Source: Candidimonas sp. (GTDB taxonomy: Bacteria; Pseudomonadota; Gammaproteobacteria; Burkholderiales; Burkholderiaceae_B). From it: a stretch of DNA of 51,585 nt. Position numbers and translations under genes: made by a program. Below, piece after piece: positions 7,642 through 16,893 of the stretch (its first letter is position 1; every line of letters begins with the position of its first letter). The stretch lies in contig SCRC01000044.1 in assembly GCA_004297945.1 (NCBI GenBank), positions 1-51,585 of the forward strand, given 5' to 3'. The notes under the pieces are model-generated. The model was not told the origin of the DNA. It worked only from the letters and a program-made list of their open reading frames with translations, and searched no databases.

Positions 7642-10630
7642 TTTGGCGAGTCCCCTCGGTATCATAAAAGACAGGGCTGCACACCGAGGCGGTCGCGTAC
7701 CCGCCATTGGGCAGGGCTACCGTTATTTTTTCACCCTGGCGCTCCAGGCCTCCTTGCAGCAACCCCAAAGCAATCGACCGATTGAGTATCGGGCTTTTAT
7801 AGCTGGACGTAACATGACCGGTCATGACGACCGGCAACGTGCCGCCCACCTGCGAGACGATTTGCGCGCCCTCGGGCAACAACAGCGCGGGATCGTCGGG
7901 CAACAGGCCCACGAATTGCTTGCGATTGGCCTGCGCTGTGTGCGCGCGGCTTAAAGATCGCTTGCCGATGAAATCTTTCGTTTTTGCAACCAGGCCGCCC
8001 ATGCCCAAATCGAAGGGAGACACCGAACCATCGGTATCCTGGCCCACGATGATGTAACCCTTTTCGGCACGCAAAACATGCATGGCTTCGGTCCCGTAAG
8101 GGGTGATGGAGTATGGGCGGCCCGCCTCCATCAGCGCATCCCAGACATGCTGGCCACAGTTGGCCGGCACATTGACCTCGTACGAGCGCTCACCCGAGAA
8201 ACTGATGCGCATGACCCGCGCAAAGACACCCGCGAACGTGCCTTCACGAAAGCTCATGAAGGGAAACGCCTCGTTGGAGAAATCGATATCGGGGCATACC
8301 GCTTGCAATACCTTGCGCGACTTTGGCCCGACCACCGCAAAGGTTGCAAAATGATCCGTGACCGAGGTCATGTGCACCTTCAGATGCGGCCATTCGGTCT
8401 GGTGCCAGCGCTCCATCCAGTTCATGACGCGCGCCGCGCCGCCCGAGGTTGTGCTCAACAGAAAATGATCCGGCCCCAGGCGAATATTCACACCATCATC
8501 GAACACCATGCCGTTTTCATCGAGCATCAGTCCATAGCGGCATTTGCCCACACCCAGCTTGGTCCACAAGTTGGTGTATATCCGATTGAGAAATTCCGTC
8601 GTGTCTGGCCCCTGGATATCGATTTTCCCCAGGGTAGAGGAATCCATGATGCCCACGCTATTACGCACGGCAAGACACTCGCGCGAGACGGCCGCATGCA
8701 GGTCTTCGCCATTTTGCGGGTAATACCAAGGGCGCTTCCAGTTTCCCACATCCTCGAACAGAGCCCCTTGCGCGGCATGCCATTCGTGCAAGCAGGTTTT
8801 ACGGATTGGATCAAAGAACTCGCCCAGTTCGCGCCCCGCCAGCGTGCCGAACGTGACCGGTGTGTAATTGGGGCGGAACGTGGTCGTACCGGTTTGCGGA
8901 ATGGTTTTATTCAATACATCGGCCAATATCGCCATGCCGTTGATATTGCCCAGCTTGCCCTGATCGGTGCCGAAGCCCAGAGCCGTATAGCGCTTGACGT
9001 GCTCGATGGATTCGTATCCTTCGCGCACCGCCAGGTAAATGTCCGATACCGCCACATCATTCTGGTAATCGACGAATTGCTTCGTGCCACGGCCTACCCG
9101 GGCTTTATGTCCGGCCAGCCAGAGCGCCAGAATCGGGCTCTCGTGTATGGCCGGCGTAGCCCATGCGATGGCCTGCACGGCCGCAACGCCTGCGTGCGCC
9201 AAAGCGGCCTGCGCGGCCTCACCACCCCCTTTTAGAGCCTCGTCCAGCAAAAAATCGCCGTTCGCTGCGCCGGCGCTAAACGCCGGCTGCATGGCCTGCC
9301 CGGGAATGAAACAGGCTTTGGCGTCATGCCATATCGCCCGGCCGCCAGACTGTGCAAATAAATGCAGCACCGGATTCCATCCGCCCGATACGGCCAGCAA
9401 ATCACAGGCCTGCTCGGCCAGGCTCTCTCCTGGAACCCCCTCTTTGCACGCAACGATCTGCACGCTGCGGATATGACGAGTGCCGCTGGCTTCAATCACC
9501 ATGGCCCCATGCATGACCGATATGCCTTGACTCTTGGCTTGTTCAGGCAAAGACCCCTGCGTGGCGCTGCGGGCGTCAACCACCAGCACCGACGCGCCGT
9601 GGCGCTTCAGATCGATGGCGGTGCGATAGGCCTCGTCGTTATTGGTAAACACAACGGCCTTCTTGCCCGGCAGCACGCCATACTGATTGATATACGTGGA
9701 AACAGCCCCCGCCAGCATGATGCCCGGCAAATCGTTATTGCCAAATATCATGGGGCGTTCATGGGCGCCAGCGGCCAGGACCACCGCCTTCGCGCGCACT
9801 TTATACAGACGCTCGCGCACCCCGCGACGGCTGTGCAGCGGCAAATGGTCCGTCAACCGGTGGCTGACCGTCACGAGGTTATGGTCTTGATACCCGAAGG
9901 CGGTGGCGCGTGTCATTACCTGCACATTGGGGCAAGCCTGAAGCTCGGTCGCGATTCGTGCCACCCACAGGCTGGCCGGCTGGCCATCAATCTCGGCATC
10001 CTGGCTTAACAATGAGCCGCCCAATTCCGGATGATCCTCAACGAGCATTACCCGCGCGCCTGATTGCGCTGCCGTGTAAGCCGCCGCCAGACCCGCCGGG
10101 CCGGCGCCCACCACCAGCACATCGCAGTGAGCGTAGGTTTTTTCGTAACGATCGGGGTCGGATTGCCTGGGCGACGACCCCAAGCCCGCTGCCTCACGAA
10201 TATGCGCTTCATATTTCGGCCATAGCTTCTTGGGCCACATGAAGGTTTTATAGTAGAAGCCCGCCGGAATAAAACGTGCAAAGCGCTGCACAAATGCCAT
10301 GCGATCCTTTTCCAGGCTGGGCGACGCGTTCACGCTGCTTGCAACCAGACCGCTATAAAGCTCTACCTCGGTCGCGCGCGGATTGGGCACGGCATAGGCG
10401 CCTTCTTCCAGCTGGACGATGGCGTTGGGTTCTTCCACGCCTGCCGTCATAATGCCGCGCGGACGATGGTACTTCCAGCTACGCGCCACGAAATGCACGC
10501 CCGCGCCCAGCAAGGCCGAAGCCAGCGTATCGCCCTGAAAACCTTGGTACGTCCGGCCGTTGAACAAAAACTCCACCGGCTTGGAACGATCAACCCGCCC
10601 TGTTGAATCCAGACGATACGAGTGACTCAT
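7631..10630 (-). CDS. soxA: Sarcosine oxidase alpha subunit
   Basis: This 999-residue protein is full length for the alpha subunit of heterotetrameric sarcosine oxidase, which converts sarcosine, O2 and tetrahydrofolate to glycine, H2O2 and 5,10-methylene-THF. The N-terminal part (residues 18-80) resembles a ferredoxin-like domain (FLFNGRTYQGFQGDTLASAL). A dinucleotide-binding motif VLVVGAGPAGLAAA lies at 171-184, and the last 400 residues form the GcvT/aminomethyltransferase-like THF-binding domain. It overlaps soxD by 4 bp (ATGA) and soxG by 11 bp. In the known enzymes NAD+ is bound by this subunit, while FAD and covalent FMN are associated with beta and the alpha-beta interface. Confidence 0.95.
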   Translation of the reverse strand: MSHSYRLDSTGRVDRSKPVEFLFNGRTYQGFQGDTLASALLGAGVHFVARSWKYHRPRGIMTAGVEEPNAIVQLEEGAYAVPNPRATEVELYSGLVASSVNASPSLEKDRMAFVQRFARFIPAGFYYKTFMWPKKLWPKYEAHIREAAGLGSSPRQSDPDRYEKTYAHCDVLVVGAGPAGLAAAYTAAQSGARVMLVEDHPELGGSLLSQDAEIDGQPASLWVARIATELQACPNVQVMTRATAFGYQDHNLVTVSHRLTDHLPLHSRRGVRERLYKVRAKAVVLAAGAHERPMIFGNNDLPGIMLAGAVSTYINQYGVLPGKKAVVFTNNDEAYRTAIDLKRHGASVLVVDARSATQGSLPEQAKSQGISVMHGAMVIEASGTRHIRSVQIVACKEGVPGESLAEQACDLLAVSGGWNPVLHLFAQSGGRAIWHDAKACFIPGQAMQPAFSAGAANGDFLLDEALKGGGEAAQAALAHAGVAAVQAIAWATPAIHESPILALWLAGHKARVGRGTKQFVDYQNDVAVSDIYLAVREGYESIEHVKRYTALGFGTDQGKLGNINGMAILADVLNKTIPQTGTTTFRPNYTPVTFGTLAGRELGEFFDPIRKTCLHEWHAAQGALFEDVGNWKRPWYYPQNGEDLHAAVSRECLAVRNSVGIMDSSTLGKIDIQGPDTTEFLNRIYTNLWTKLGVGKCRYGLMLDENGMVFDDGVNIRLGPDHFLLSTTSGGAARVMNWMERWHQTEWPHLKVHMTSVTDHFATFAVVGPKSRKVLQAVCPDIDFSNEAFPFMSFREGTFAGVFARVMRISFSGERSYEVNVPANCGQHVWDALMEAGRPYSITPYGTEAMHVLRAEKGYIIVGQDTDGSVSPFDLGMGGLVAKTKDFIGKRSLSRAHTAQANRKQFVGLLPDDPALLLPEGAQIVSQVGGTLPVVMTGHVTSSYKSPILNRSIALGLLQGGLERQGEKITVALPNGGYATASVCSPVFYDTEGTRQNAD

Positions 10631-10908
10631 TCCGTTACTCCCTCATTGGGCTGCGCAAATTTTTCATAGCTTTTGATTTCATACGACACGGTGTCGCGCT
10701 CAAGCTTGAACCAGCGGCGGCACCCGTGGGTGTGGTGCCACTGCTCGCGGTGAACTCCACGAGTGTTCTCACGCATGAACACGTAATCGCCCCACTCTTT
10801 ATCCGTCAGGTTCTCGCTGTCCACCGGACGCACAATATCGGCCTCGCCGCCACAGCTGAATTCGGCTTCGGCGCGTTCGCCGCACCACGGACACTTAATC
10901 AATAACAC
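10627..10908 (-). CDS. soxD: Sarcosine oxidase delta subunit
   Basis: This small zinc-binding subunit has 93 residues if translation starts at GTG 10908. That start is chosen because GGAG lies 6 bases upstream and the family begins with hydrophobic residues just before the first zinc ligand. Cys6, Cys9, His59 and Cys63 are all in place, which agrees with the zinc ligands described for the Corynebacterium enzyme. No ATG start exists close to the conserved N-terminus; the next upstream ATG runs into the REP pair. It overlaps soxA by 4 bp and follows soxB after 100 bp occupied by two REP hairpins. Confidence 0.9.
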   Translation of the reverse strand: MLLIKCPWCGERAEAEFSCGGEADIVRPVDSENLTDKEWGDYVFMRENTRGVHREQWHHTHGCRRWFKLERDTVSYEIKSYEKFAQPNEGVTE

Positions 10909-10927
10909 TGCTGACTCCGGAATAGAT

Positions 10928-10996
10928 GGCACCCACAAGGGGTGCCGCTACAAAAACCAACTCGCCGCTCATGTAGCGGCAGCCCTTGTGGCTGCC
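10928..10996. repeat. Inverted REP pair inside the soxB-soxD intergenic region
   Basis: 10928-10951 is a minus-orientation class B hairpin (stem GGCACCC). 10973-10996 is a plus-orientation class A hairpin (stem GGCAGCC). They fill most of the 100-bp gap in an otherwise tightly overlapping operon. Confidence 0.88.
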
Positions 10997-11008
10997 ACAA
11001 AACTTCGT

Positions 11009-12253
11009 TCAATGCGCAACCGCCGCTGCGCCATGCTCATCAATCAGATGACCGGTGTAAAAGCGGTCAAGTGAAAACGGTGCATTAATGGGATGCGGAT
11101 TGTCGTTGGCAACCGTGTGTGCGAAAACCCATCCCGAGCCCGGCGTGGCCTTGAAGCCACCGGTGCCCCAACCGCAATTGAAATAAAGACCCTTGACATC
11201 CGTTTTCGAAATAATCGGACAGGCATCGGGCGACACATCCACCACGCCTCCCCACTGGCGATTCATGCGCACCCGGCTAAAGATCGGGAACATTTCAACA
11301 ATGGCCTTCAGCGTCCCTTCGATCAACTGGAAGCTGCCTCGCTGCCCGTAACCGGTATATTGATCAATGCCCGCGCCAATTACCAGGTCGCCCTTGTCCG
11401 ATTGACTGATATAGGCATGGATGGCGTTGGACATCACGACCGTGTTGATGATGGGTTTGATGGGCTCGGAAACGAGGGCCTGCAACGGATGGCTCTCAAG
11501 CGGCAGGCGTATGCCGGCCATCGCCGCCAGCACACTGGAATTACCCGCCGTCACCACCGCAACCTTTTTGGCCTTGATGAAGCCCTTCACCGTGTCGACG
11601 CCGGTTACCGCCCCGTTTTCACGGCGAATGCCCGTGACGCCGCAGTTCTGGATAATGTCGACCCCGTATTTATCGGCGCCGCGTGCAAAGCCCCAGGCCA
11701 CCGCGTCGTGGCGCGCCACGCCGCCGCGACGCTGAAACGACGCGCCCATCACGGGATAGTGGCAATCCAGATTGATGATAGGCACAATTTCCTTGATCTG
11801 GGCAGGAGTCAGGAACTCGGCGTCCACGCCATTCAATCGATTGGCGTTGACTCGTCGCTCGGTATCGCGCACTTCCTGCAAAGTATGGGCCAGGTTCATT
11901 ACGCCACGCTGGCTGAACATCACGTTGTAGTTCAGATCCTGCGACAGGCCTTCCCAAAGCCCCATGGCCGTTTCATACAGGCGGGCAGACTCATCCCACA
12001 AATAATTGGATCGGACAATGGTTGTATTGCGCGCGGTGTTGCCCCCGCCCAGCCAGCCTTTTTCGATGACTGCGATATTTTTCACACCATGTTCCTTGGC
12101 CAGGTAATAGGCCGTCGCCAGCCCATGGCCGCCGCCGCCGACAATGACCACGTCATACTCGCGCTTGGGCTCCGGGCTTTTCCAGGCCCGCTGCCAATTC
12201 TGGTTATAGGAAAGCCCATTACGGATCAGGCTAAAAATAGAATATCGGCTCAT
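11009..12253 (-). CDS. soxB: Sarcosine oxidase beta subunit
   Basis: This 414-residue flavoprotein is the catalytic subunit that oxidises sarcosine. The FAD-binding dinucleotide motif [18 protein letters not shown] starts at about residue 35. An RHDAVAW segment contains His182, the likely covalent FMN attachment site by comparison with characterised heterotetrameric enzymes. The C-terminal [14 protein letters not shown] motif is typical of DAO-family flavoproteins. It starts 6 bp after the stop of the L-serine dehydratase gene, so the operon reads sdaB-soxB-soxD-soxA-soxG. The full length and intact motifs suggest an active enzyme. Confidence 0.95.
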   Translation of the reverse strand: MSRYSIFSLIRNGLSYNQNWQRAWKSPEPKREYDVVIVGGGGHGLATAYYLAKEHGVKNIAVIEKGWLGGGNTARNTTIVRSNYLWDESARLYETAMGLWEGLSQDLNYNVMFSQRGVMNLAHTLQEVRDTERRVNANRLNGVDAEFLTPAQIKEIVPIINLDCHYPVMGASFQRRGGVARHDAVAWGFARGADKYGVDIIQNCGVTGIRRENGAVTGVDTVKGFIKAKKVAVVTAGNSSVLAAMAGIRLPLESHPLQALVSEPIKPIINTVVMSNAIHAYISQSDKGDLVIGAGIDQYTGYGQRGSFQLIEGTLKAIVEMFPIFSRVRMNRQWGGVVDVSPDACPIISKTDVKGLYFNCGWGTGGFKATPGSGWVFAHTVANDNPHPINAPFSLDRFYTGHLIDEHGAAAVAH

Positions 12254-12259
12254 GGTTGC

Positions 12260-13630
12260 TCAGCATTCGATAACGTTCACGGCCAAACCGCCGCGCGACG
12301 TTTCTTTGTATTTGGTTTTCATGTCGGCGCCTGTTTGCATCATGGTTTTAATGACTTCGTCCAATGACACATAATGCGTCCCGTCGCCACGCATCGCCAG
12401 ACGCGCGGCATTAATGGCCTTGACCCCGCCCATGGCATTGCGCTCGACGCAGGGGATTTGAACCAGGCCGCCGACCGGATCGCATGTCATGCCCAGGTTA
12501 TGTTCCATGCCGATCTCGGCCGCATTTTCTATTTGCGCATTGCTGCCGCCCATGACAGCGGCCAGCGCGCCGGCCGCCATGGAACAGGCCACACCGACCT
12601 CGCCCTGGCAACCCACCTCGGCACCCGAGATGGAGGCATTTTCCTTGTACAGAATACCAATCGCCGCCGCCGTCAACAGGAAATCGACGACCCCATCGGC
12701 ATTGGCCCCGGGGATGAACTCAAGGTAGTACTGCAATACCGCCGGGACGACGCCCGCTGCGCCGTTGGTCGGCGCCGTGACCACCCGGCCGCCTGCGGCG
12801 TTTTCTTCATTCACCGCCATGGCGTACAAATTGACCCAGTCCAGCATTGTCAGGGGGTCACGCGACGACTCCTCGGACTGCTCGGACAGCGCGCGGTACT
12901 GGGCCGCCGCACGGCGCTTCATTTTCATGGGGCCTGGCAAACAGCCCTGGGCCGCACATCCGCGCTTGATGCAGGCGGCCATGACATTCCAGATATTCAG
13001 GACTCCCGCGCGCACCTCTTCTTCGGAGCGCCAGGATTTTTCGTTTTCCATCATGAGACCGGCAATCGTCAGATTCGCGTCGTCCGCCATCTTCAATAAT
13101 TCGGCGGCGCTACCAAATGGGTACGGAACTGGCGTATCGTCAGCAGCATTAACGCGCAGACCGTCGCAATTCATGACAAAGCCGCCACCGATGGAGTAGT
13201 ACTCTTTTTTCATGAGCACGGCGCCGGCCGCATCGTTCGCAATAAACCGCATGCCATTCGAATGCAGGGCCAGTACGCCGCGTTTGAACTCGATATGCTG
13301 CTTTTCAACAAAGGGGACTGCAACCTGATTCAATAAGCAGATTTCCTCGCCGGCCCGAATGGCCTCGATAACCTGCGCTACGGCGTCCGGGTCGATCAGG
13401 TGGGGCTGATAGCCGCACAGACCCAACATAATCGCCTTATCAGTGCCGTGGCCTTTGCCGGTTGCACCCAGAGAGCCGTATAGCTCTATGCGCAGGCTGG
13501 CCACGGACGGCAGCAAATGGGCCTCTTCCAGGCGATGCGCGAAGCGTGCGGCCGCAATCATGGGCCCCACGGTATGTGAACTTGACGGTCCAATTCCGAT
13601 TTTGAATAAATCGAAGGTACTCAGCGACAT
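12260..13630 (-). CDS. sdaB: L-serine ammonia-lyase, iron-sulfur dependent
   Basis: This 456-residue single-chain L-serine dehydratase converts serine to pyruvate and ammonia. The N-terminal domain starts [20 protein letters not shown]. The [4Fe-4S] cysteine regions [17 protein letters not shown] and [18 protein letters not shown] are present in the C-terminal domain. ATG 13630 is used because GGAGA sits 8-9 bases upstream and the family begins with MxLSxFDLFKIG; the 25 upstream residues are not conserved-looking. It is first in the operon with soxBDAG, which makes sense since glycine from sarcosine is converted by GlyA to serine and then to pyruvate. The choice of sdaA or sdaB as symbol is arbitrary; Pseudomonas betaine loci use sdaB. 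Confidence 0.92.
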   Translation of the reverse strand: MSLSTFDLFKIGIGPSSSHTVGPMIAAARFAHRLEEAHLLPSVASLRIELYGSLGATGKGHGTDKAIMLGLCGYQPHLIDPDAVAQVIEAIRAGEEICLLNQVAVPFVEKQHIEFKRGVLALHSNGMRFIANDAAGAVLMKKEYYSIGGGFVMNCDGLRVNAADDTPVPYPFGSAAELLKMADDANLTIAGLMMENEKSWRSEEEVRAGVLNIWNVMAACIKRGCAAQGCLPGPMKMKRRAAAQYRALSEQSEESSRDPLTMLDWVNLYAMAVNEENAAGGRVVTAPTNGAAGVVPAVLQYYLEFIPGANADGVVDFLLTAAAIGILYKENASISGAEVGCQGEVGVACSMAAGALAAVMGGSNAQIENAAEIGMEHNLGMTCDPVGGLVQIPCVERNAMGGVKAINAARLAMRGDGTHYVSLDEVIKTMMQTGADMKTKYKETSRGGLAVNVIEC

Positions 13631-13790
13631 GCTTGTCTCCACGCCTGTGTTATTTTTATTGACCCGATAAATACCGGCATCGATAACACATGTGTAGTAC
13701 ACCAATCAAACGCCAGTCACGCTAGAACCAAGCCGCCATTCAACTGGAATATTTGCGGCAAACGTTGAAGGCCTAGGGTAAACCATTTGC

Positions 13791-14897
13791 TCAATAAAAC
13801 TCGGTCCGATTCGGAAAAATCTCTTGGTAGTTGACGTCATCGAGTCCGGCCATTCTTTTTTCGCGCCGGAATACGCTGGGAGACACCGCGTATATCTGGC
13901 GAAATTCCCGCCCCATGTGGGAGGCATCGGAAAACCCGCAATCGGATGACACGGCAGAGATCGATTTATCGGTGTTCAACAAGGTCCAGGCCGCCACCCG
14001 CAAGCGCATGGCCCGGGCAAAGGCCTGGGGTGTCCTGCCGGTATCGGCCTTGAATACCCGTTCGAACTGACGGCTGGACACATTAAGCTTTTTCGCCATT
14101 TCTTCCAGTGTCAGGGTTTTGCTGACATGCTGCTCCATCAGCAGCATGGCGCGTTTCACCATGGGATGCGCCGACGGCTCCAGACCTGGAGGATGGGGTT
14201 GCGGCGAATTCATGGTATCGGCCCGATCCACCAACAAAATGCGCAACGCCTTCTGAACCGTGGACAGGTCGACGTGGCGCTTGAGAATAGCCGCCGCAAC
14301 ATCGATCGATGCCCGGCCTCCCGAACAGGTAATGCGACGATCATCCATCACAAACAGGCGGTCGGCAACCAGACGGGTGTGATCGACATGAGGAAATTGC
14401 TCGAGAAAATCCCAGTAATGAAACCAGCTGACGCAAATGCGATGCCTGGTCAGGGCGCCCGCGCGCATCAACGCAAAGGTTCCGGTGCAAATGCCGACCA
14501 GCGTCGTTTTCGTTTTACCAACGGCCTGGATAAAATCCAGTGTCGCCTGACTGGGCTCGGACCCCTTGCGCAACAGGCCGCCCACCACCACCACATAATC
14601 GAACCGCGCCGGGTCGCCCAGGTCTTCCCACGGAGTGGTTTCGATGCCGCAGCTTGCGCGAACAGGCCGCTTGGCGTCTCCAATAAGCGACCAACAGCAC
14701 CTGACGGGGCGGCTGTTGTCGCCCTCGTCGCTAGCGAGCCGGAGCATATCGACCAGGCCCGAAAACGCCGTCAGCGTGAAATTGGGCAGCAATATTATGC
14801 CAAACCAAATCGGCTTGGCGGCTGTCGTGTCTGCGCAGGACAAGGCGCACCTCATAGTGAAATCATCGCTCGTATACCTGAGTTCAGGCAGTTTCAT
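13791..14897 (-). CDS. Second DJ-1/PfpI-AraC family transcriptional regulator
   Basis: This 368-residue regulator has the same plan as the one at 5849-6868: a DJ-1/PfpI-like domain (residues about 30-215; elbow GICTGTFALMRAGAL) and a C-terminal AraC DNA-binding domain (about 255-355; LEEMAKKLNVSSRQFERVF and CGFSDASHMGREFRQIY). It is clearly diverged from the first copy. It lies between the divergent purU and the sdaB-soxBDAG operon, so it may control one or both. Candidates by family are SouR (sarcosine), CdhR (carnitine) or GbdR (betaine); I cannot choose among them. ATG 14897 has GGAAT upstream; an internal ATG 11 codons in is also possible. Confidence 0.8.
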   Translation of the reverse strand: MKLPELRYTSDDFTMRCALSCADTTAAKPIWFGIILLPNFTLTAFSGLVDMLRLASDEGDNSRPVRCCWSLIGDAKRPVRASCGIETTPWEDLGDPARFDYVVVVGGLLRKGSEPSQATLDFIQAVGKTKTTLVGICTGTFALMRAGALTRHRICVSWFHYWDFLEQFPHVDHTRLVADRLFVMDDRRITCSGGRASIDVAAAILKRHVDLSTVQKALRILLVDRADTMNSPQPHPPGLEPSAHPMVKRAMLLMEQHVSKTLTLEEMAKKLNVSSRQFERVFKADTGRTPQAFARAMRLRVAAWTLLNTDKSISAVSSDCGFSDASHMGREFRQIYAVSPSVFRREKRMAGLDDVNYQEIFPNRTEFY

Positions 14898-14947
14898 TCT
14901 ATTCCGATCTGACGTTTTCCTGTTGTACTTCCAGCTCTACGTGTTTT

Positions 14948-15049
14948 GGCAGCCACAAGGGCTGCCGCTACATAAGGCGACAATTTTGGCAGCCACAAGG
15001 GCTGCCGCTACACTTGCGACGATTTGGCAGCCACAAGGGCTGCCGCTAC
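14948..15049 (-). repeat. Three tandem class A REP hairpins upstream of purU
   Basis: Copies at 14948-14971, 14988-15011 and 15026-15049 have the same orientation, identical stems GGCAGCC/GGCTGCC and periods of 40 and 38 bp. The last ends 14 bp before the purU start codon, so the array lies in the purU leader or promoter. Confidence 0.9.
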
Positions 15050-15063
15050 ACAAGGCGACAACT

Positions 15064-15942
15064 ATGCCCACTGACACCAGCCTGCCAGCGAACCCCACGT
15101 TTTGCCTCAATATTGCCTGCCCAAGCCAAGCCGGCGAGGTGGCGGCCACCGTCGCATTCCTGGATCGCCACCACGGATATATCGATGAATTCCAGGTGTT
15201 TGACGACAAGTTCACGCAGCGCTTCTTTGTGCGTTGCGCCTTTCACTCCACGGAGCAAGGCGCCCTGCACCTTTCGGTGTTGCAACAGGAATTCCAGCAG
15301 ATCGCCCGACAATTCGACATGGAATGGAAAATCTACGACATAAGGACAAAGCCACGTGTCCTGATCATGGTGTCGCGACTGGACCACTGCTTAAACGACC
15401 TGCTCTTTCGCTGGCGCATGAACGAGCTGCCCATGGACATTACCGCCATTGCGTCGAACCACACCCTTTTGCAAAACCTGGCCGAACAACACGGCTTGCC
15501 TTTTGTGCATCTGCCTATTACCCCCGAAACGAAACTGCAACAGGAAGAGAAACTGTTGCGCCTCGTCGACGAAACCCGCAGCGATCTGGTCGTCCTGGCG
15601 CGCTATATGCAGGTGCTCAGCCCCGCAACAAGTAAAAAACTGGCCGGGCGCGCCATCAATATTCATCACTCATTCCTGCCAGGCTTCAAGGGAGCCAAAC
15701 CCTACCACCAAGCCTACGAACGTGGGGTTAAAGTCATAGGCGCGACCGCGCATTTCATTACCGACGACCTGGACGAAGGGCCTATCATTGAGCAGGTCGT
15801 CGAACGCGTCACCAACGCCCATGATCCCGACCAATTATTAACCGTCGGTCGCGACATGGAATGCCAGGCGTTGGCGCGGGCGGTCAAGTCGTTTATTGAG
15901 CGTCGCGTATTCATTAACGGCAACCGGACCATTTTGCTTTGA
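15064..15942 (+). CDS. purU: Formyltetrahydrofolate deformylase
   Basis: This 292-residue enzyme hydrolyses 10-formyl-THF to formate and THF. An N-terminal ACT domain (residues about 10-90) is followed by the formyltransferase-fold catalytic domain with ARYMQVLSP, NIHHSFLPGFKGAKPYHQA and TDDLDEGPIIEQ, which carry the conserved Asn, His and Asp of this fold. ATG 15064 fits the family length; longer upstream readings run through the REP array. In betaine degraders PurU recycles THF loaded with one-carbon units by sarcosine oxidase. It is divergent from the second regulator and convergent with cbcW. Confidence 0.93.
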   Translation: MPTDTSLPANPTFCLNIACPSQAGEVAATVAFLDRHHGYIDEFQVFDDKFTQRFFVRCAFHSTEQGALHLSVLQQEFQQIARQFDMEWKIYDIRTKPRVLIMVSRLDHCLNDLLFRWRMNELPMDITAIASNHTLLQNLAEQHGLPFVHLPITPETKLQQEEKLLRLVDETRSDLVVLARYMQVLSPATSKKLAGRAINIHHSFLPGFKGAKPYHQAYERGVKVIGATAHFITDDLDEGPIIEQVVERVTNAHDPDQLLTVGRDMECQALARAVKSFIERRVFINGNRTILL

Positions 15943-15972
15943 AACAAAAGGCCGGCGCCGCCCGTGGCCTCT

Positions 15973-16893
15973 CTAACCGGTAACTCCCTTTAGCTTATTC
16001 ATTAAACGCGCAAACGGCGTAACGCGGCTTTCCTGTGGATCAATACCGAAACTCTCGGTAATACGGTCGAGAATGATGGCAAGCAGCACCACGGCCAAAC
16101 CGCTTTCCACTCCCAGACCGATATCCAGGCGCTGGATGCTGGCCAGCACATCATTGCCGAGGCCGCCGGCGCCCACCATCGACGCAATAATCACCATCGA
16201 CAGCGCCATCATGATGGTTTGATTAATCCCGGCCATGATCGATGGCATCGCATTGGGAATTTGCACCTTGAGCAATAACTGACCCGGCTTGCAGCCAAAC
16301 GCCAGCCCGGCCTCGACGATTTCATTATTCACTTGGCGGATTCCCAGCGCGGTCAGGCGCACGGCCGGCGGCATGGCGAAAACCACCGTGGCCAGAATAC
16401 CTGGCACCCGCCCAAGACCAAAAAACATCGCCGCCGGAATCAGATAAACAAACGCGGGCATGGTTTGCATCAAATCCAGGGCAGGACGGACAATCGTCGA
16501 TACGGTTTTACTGCGGGCCGCCCAAATGCCCAGGGGGATGCCAAGCGCCAGACTGATCAAGGTAGACGAAAACGTCAGGCCAAGCGTGACGATCGTTTGA
16601 TCCCAGAAATGAGTATTGTCGATAAGCAGCAAGGAAAGCAAGGTAAACAAGGCAAACCGCAAGCCCACGCGCCACAGGCCCAGCACGACAAATATGCAGA
16701 TCATTACCCAGACGGGCAAATAGGCCAGCCCCGACTCTATCGCCCCCGAAAACGAATGAATCACAAACCCGAACGAATTAAAAATATTGCCGTGCTTATC
16801 CAGCATGTAATTAACGCCGGAATCCACCCAATGCCCCAATGGCAATTTATGGCTTCCCCACCAAAGCACCCACTGGGCTAGTTGATCGCTCAT
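15973..16893 (-). CDS. cbcW: Glycine betaine/proline-type ABC transporter permease
   Basis: This 306-residue inner-membrane permease of the ProW/OpuAB family has about six membrane spans and a cytoplasmic coupling motif near the end (EAGLAFGCKPGQLLLK, ahead of IPNAMPSIMAGI). Its start overlaps the cbcV stop as ATGA, so it is translationally coupled to the ATPase. Together with CbcV and a periplasmic binding protein it would import quaternary ammonium compounds. The cognate binding protein is probably CbcX at 4926-5780, which is not adjacent. Confidence 0.88.
   Translation of the reverse strand: MSDQLAQWVLWWGSHKLPLGHWVDSGVNYMLDKHGNIFNSFGFVIHSFSGAIESGLAYLPVWVMICIFVVLGLWRVGLRFALFTLLSLLLIDNTHFWDQTIVTLGLTFSSTLISLALGIPLGIWAARSKTVSTIVRPALDLMQTMPAFVYLIPAAMFFGLGRVPGILATVVFAMPPAVRLTALGIRQVNNEIVEAGLAFGCKPGQLLLKVQIPNAMPSIMAGINQTIMMALSMVIIASMVGAGGLGNDVLASIQRLDIGLGVESGLAVVLLAIILDRITESFGIDPQESRVTPFARLMNKLKGVTG

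Noticed and set aside
11093-12367. 424-residue frame antisense to soxB
   Set aside because: Fully inside a clear soxB; histidine/arginine-rich composition typical of a shadow frame.
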